Positions 6,511 to 7,571 of a stretch of 7,571 nucleotides of DNA are shown piece by piece. Position 1 is the first letter of the stretch; every line of letters starts with the position of its first letter. The notes under the pieces were generated by a model. That model did no database searches and was not told the DNA's origin. It worked only from the letters and a program-made list of their open reading frames with translations. The stretch comes from an uncultured Halieaceae bacterium (GTDB lineage Bacteria; Pseudomonadota; Gammaproteobacteria; Pseudomonadales; Halieaceae): assembly GCA_913063005.1 (NCBI GenBank), contig CAJXZI010000092.1, forward strand, positions 1 through 7,571, in the 5' to 3' direction. A program made the position numbers and the translations under genes.

Positions 6511-7310
6511 TTGGGCGCCGCCAAGTGTCGGATGAGTTGTTTATCAGCGTATCGCTGTGTCCTGAGAACAAGTCGCTCCTGCGATAACTGGAGCTGGTGC
6601 AGCGCGAACATGATAATGATCGAGAGAACGAGGGCGACGAATGTACTGTTGAACGCGACACCGAGGCTGACGGTGACACCGGAGATATCGCCTTCCACTG
6701 CCTTATAAGCTTGACCTAGCGCGTCACCAATACCGCGAACCGTTCCTATAAAACCGATCGATGGAATCGCCCAGCTGATGTAGCGCACCATCGACAGCTC
6801 TGAGTCAAGTTTGTCGGCCTCGATATCACACTGCTCGCGCACGGCCTCCGACACTGCTGGAATGCTCGCGGTTGTTGAAAAGCGACTGAGCGCGTTGAGT
6901 AAGGTCCTAGGCAAGAGTAGATCCTGCTCGGCTTCGGGCAGTGCCTCGATAGCACGTGAGTAGTTGCGCGCGTCCTGCGGTAATAGCGTTGTCCCCTCGG
7001 CGACTTGGATCAGATTGCGATCGAGCATGGCGGTTTCTTGGCGTGTGGCCCAGGCTTTTAGACTCATAATGGCGAGCGCCCAAATCATGAGAATGAAGCA
7101 AGCCTCCTGCTCAAAGTCGCGAATCACGACGTAGAGTGAGCGCTCGGGGACAAAGGCTTCGCCTGAGGCTTGCAGTGCAGCCTGCGCAGCGAGTTGTGCG
7201 TCAGCGGAAGGTCTTATGAGACCCACATAAAACGCGTGGACGACAATGACTGCTGCCAATAGTGCCAGCACTTGAAATGCGAATTCGGAGGGCAGTCTCG
7301 ATTTATTCAT
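6507..7310 (-). CDS. MotA/TolQ/ExbB-family proton channel subunit
   Basis: An inner-membrane protein of about 267 residues. There is a long first membrane helix (about 8-32), a second near 70-86, and two more near 178-200 and 213-238. Between the second and third lies a cytoplasmic helical region. The third helix carries PSIGFIGTVRGIG (183-195), the family signature, with Thr190 at the place of ExbB Thr148. The fourth holds AFNSTFVALVLS with Thr223 at the place of ExbB Thr181. In this family five copies surround two ExbD/TolR/MotB-type helices and let protons through to drive movement. The two VWA proteins downstream have such helices. The ATG at 7310 is used here. A TTG at 7325, overlapping the upstream stop as TTGA, would add five residues; neither start has a strong Shine-Dalgarno. 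The stop overlaps the next gene as ATGA. Confidence 0.93.
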   Translation of the reverse strand: MNKSRLPSEFAFQVLALLAAVIVVHAFYVGLIRPSADAQLAAQAALQASGEAFVPERSLYVVIRDFEQEACFILMIWALAIMSLKAWATRQETAMLDRNLIQVAEGTTLLPQDARNYSRAIEALPEAEQDLLLPRTLLNALSRFSTTASIPAVSEAVREQCDIEADKLDSELSMVRYISWAIPSIGFIGTVRGIGDALGQAYKAVEGDISGVTVSLGVAFNSTFVALVLSIIIMFALHQLQLSQERLVLRTQRYADKQLIRHLAAPK

Positions 7311-7321
7311 AGCAGTAGTTC

Positions 7322-7571
7322 TCAAATATCCACTGGGAAGGATACGGAGCGGTCCTCCGAAATACGTTCTGTGGCGCGATAATCGTCGGCCGCAACTAAA
7401 GGTTCGTTGTTCTCTGATGTGGCGCTCGTGACCGCCGCGTCTTCAGTTTTGGTGCCCTCGAGTGACTGCGCTGCGACGCCCACGTTTGTTGCGGTAACTG
7501 CCGCATTTGTGCCATTTGCGCTTTCCTCAAGGTGGCTGTTGGTATCAGCTAATTCCGCACTATCGCGAGTA
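7322..7571 (-). CDS. C-terminal end of an unidentified protein (runs off the right edge)
   Basis: An uninterrupted frame of 82 codons enters from the right edge and ends at a TGA (7324-7322), 11 nt before the channel gene's ATG. The visible part is polar and low in complexity, rich in Ala, Thr, Ser, Glu and Asn, and ends in SVSFPVDI. It has no membrane helix and looks like a disordered linker or tail with a short strand-like end. The tight junction with the channel gene supports it being the preceding gene of the same operon. Nothing in this piece identifies the family. Confidence 0.65.
   Translation of the reverse strand, partial: TRDSAELADTNSHLEESANGTNAAVTATNVGVAAQSLEGTKTEDAAVTSATSENNEPLVAADDYRATERISEDRSVSFPVDI

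Noticed and set aside
3101..7571. Anti-phage defence of the Zorya type (MotAB-like ZorAB)
   Set aside because: Zorya also has a MotA-like channel, but its partner carries an OmpA-like domain and the set includes helicase or nuclease genes. None is visible here and the neighbours are envelope lipoproteins.

Overview
The window looks like part of a chromosome from a proteobacterium, most likely a marine gammaproteobacterium. The evidence is the dense, one-direction gene packing, moderately high GC, three Lol-type lipoproteins and clear Shine-Dalgarno sites. The lineage is a guess from overall protein style, not a database result. Every supported gene is on the minus strand, so the window reads from right to left in transcription order.

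Transcription order: (1) the C-terminal end of an unidentified protein with a polar, low-complexity tail (7322-7571); (2) a MotA/TolQ/ExbB-type proton-channel subunit (6507-7310); (3) a protein with a probable, degenerate actin-like (ASKHA) fold (5194-6510); (4) and (5) two different membrane-anchored von Willebrand factor A (VWA) proteins (4099-5190 and 3101-4099); (6) and (7) two uncharacterised lipoproteins (2449-3141 and 1793-2449); (8) an M48-type zinc metalloprotease lipoprotein (380-1789); then, after the only real intergenic gap (320-379), (9) the N-terminal part of a secreted amidohydrolase (1-319). Genes 1 to 8 are separated by at most 11 nt or overlap, including ATGA and TAATG junctions, so they form a probable operon. 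Its promoter lies beyond the right edge.

The central idea is a predicted proton-motive-force machine. The channel subunit has the GFxGTVxGI signature and the second conserved threonine of ExbB/TolQ. Each VWA protein has one N-terminal membrane helix that opens with SFLD followed by CGFGAV. This places an aspartate where ExbD, TolR and MotB carry their essential proton-accepting aspartate. A coiled coil and a periplasmic VWA domain follow, in place of the usual peptidoglycan-binding or TonB-interacting domain. The downstream lipoproteins and protease are predicted to sit in the outer membrane facing the periplasm, where they could be partners or substrates. The whole looks like a Tol/Exb/Mot-style stator with VWA output domains. 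I do not recognise it as a named system, and its biological role cannot be read from the sequence.

No RNA genes, CRISPR arrays, insertion sequences or convincing terminators were seen. The plus strand carries no gene I can support.
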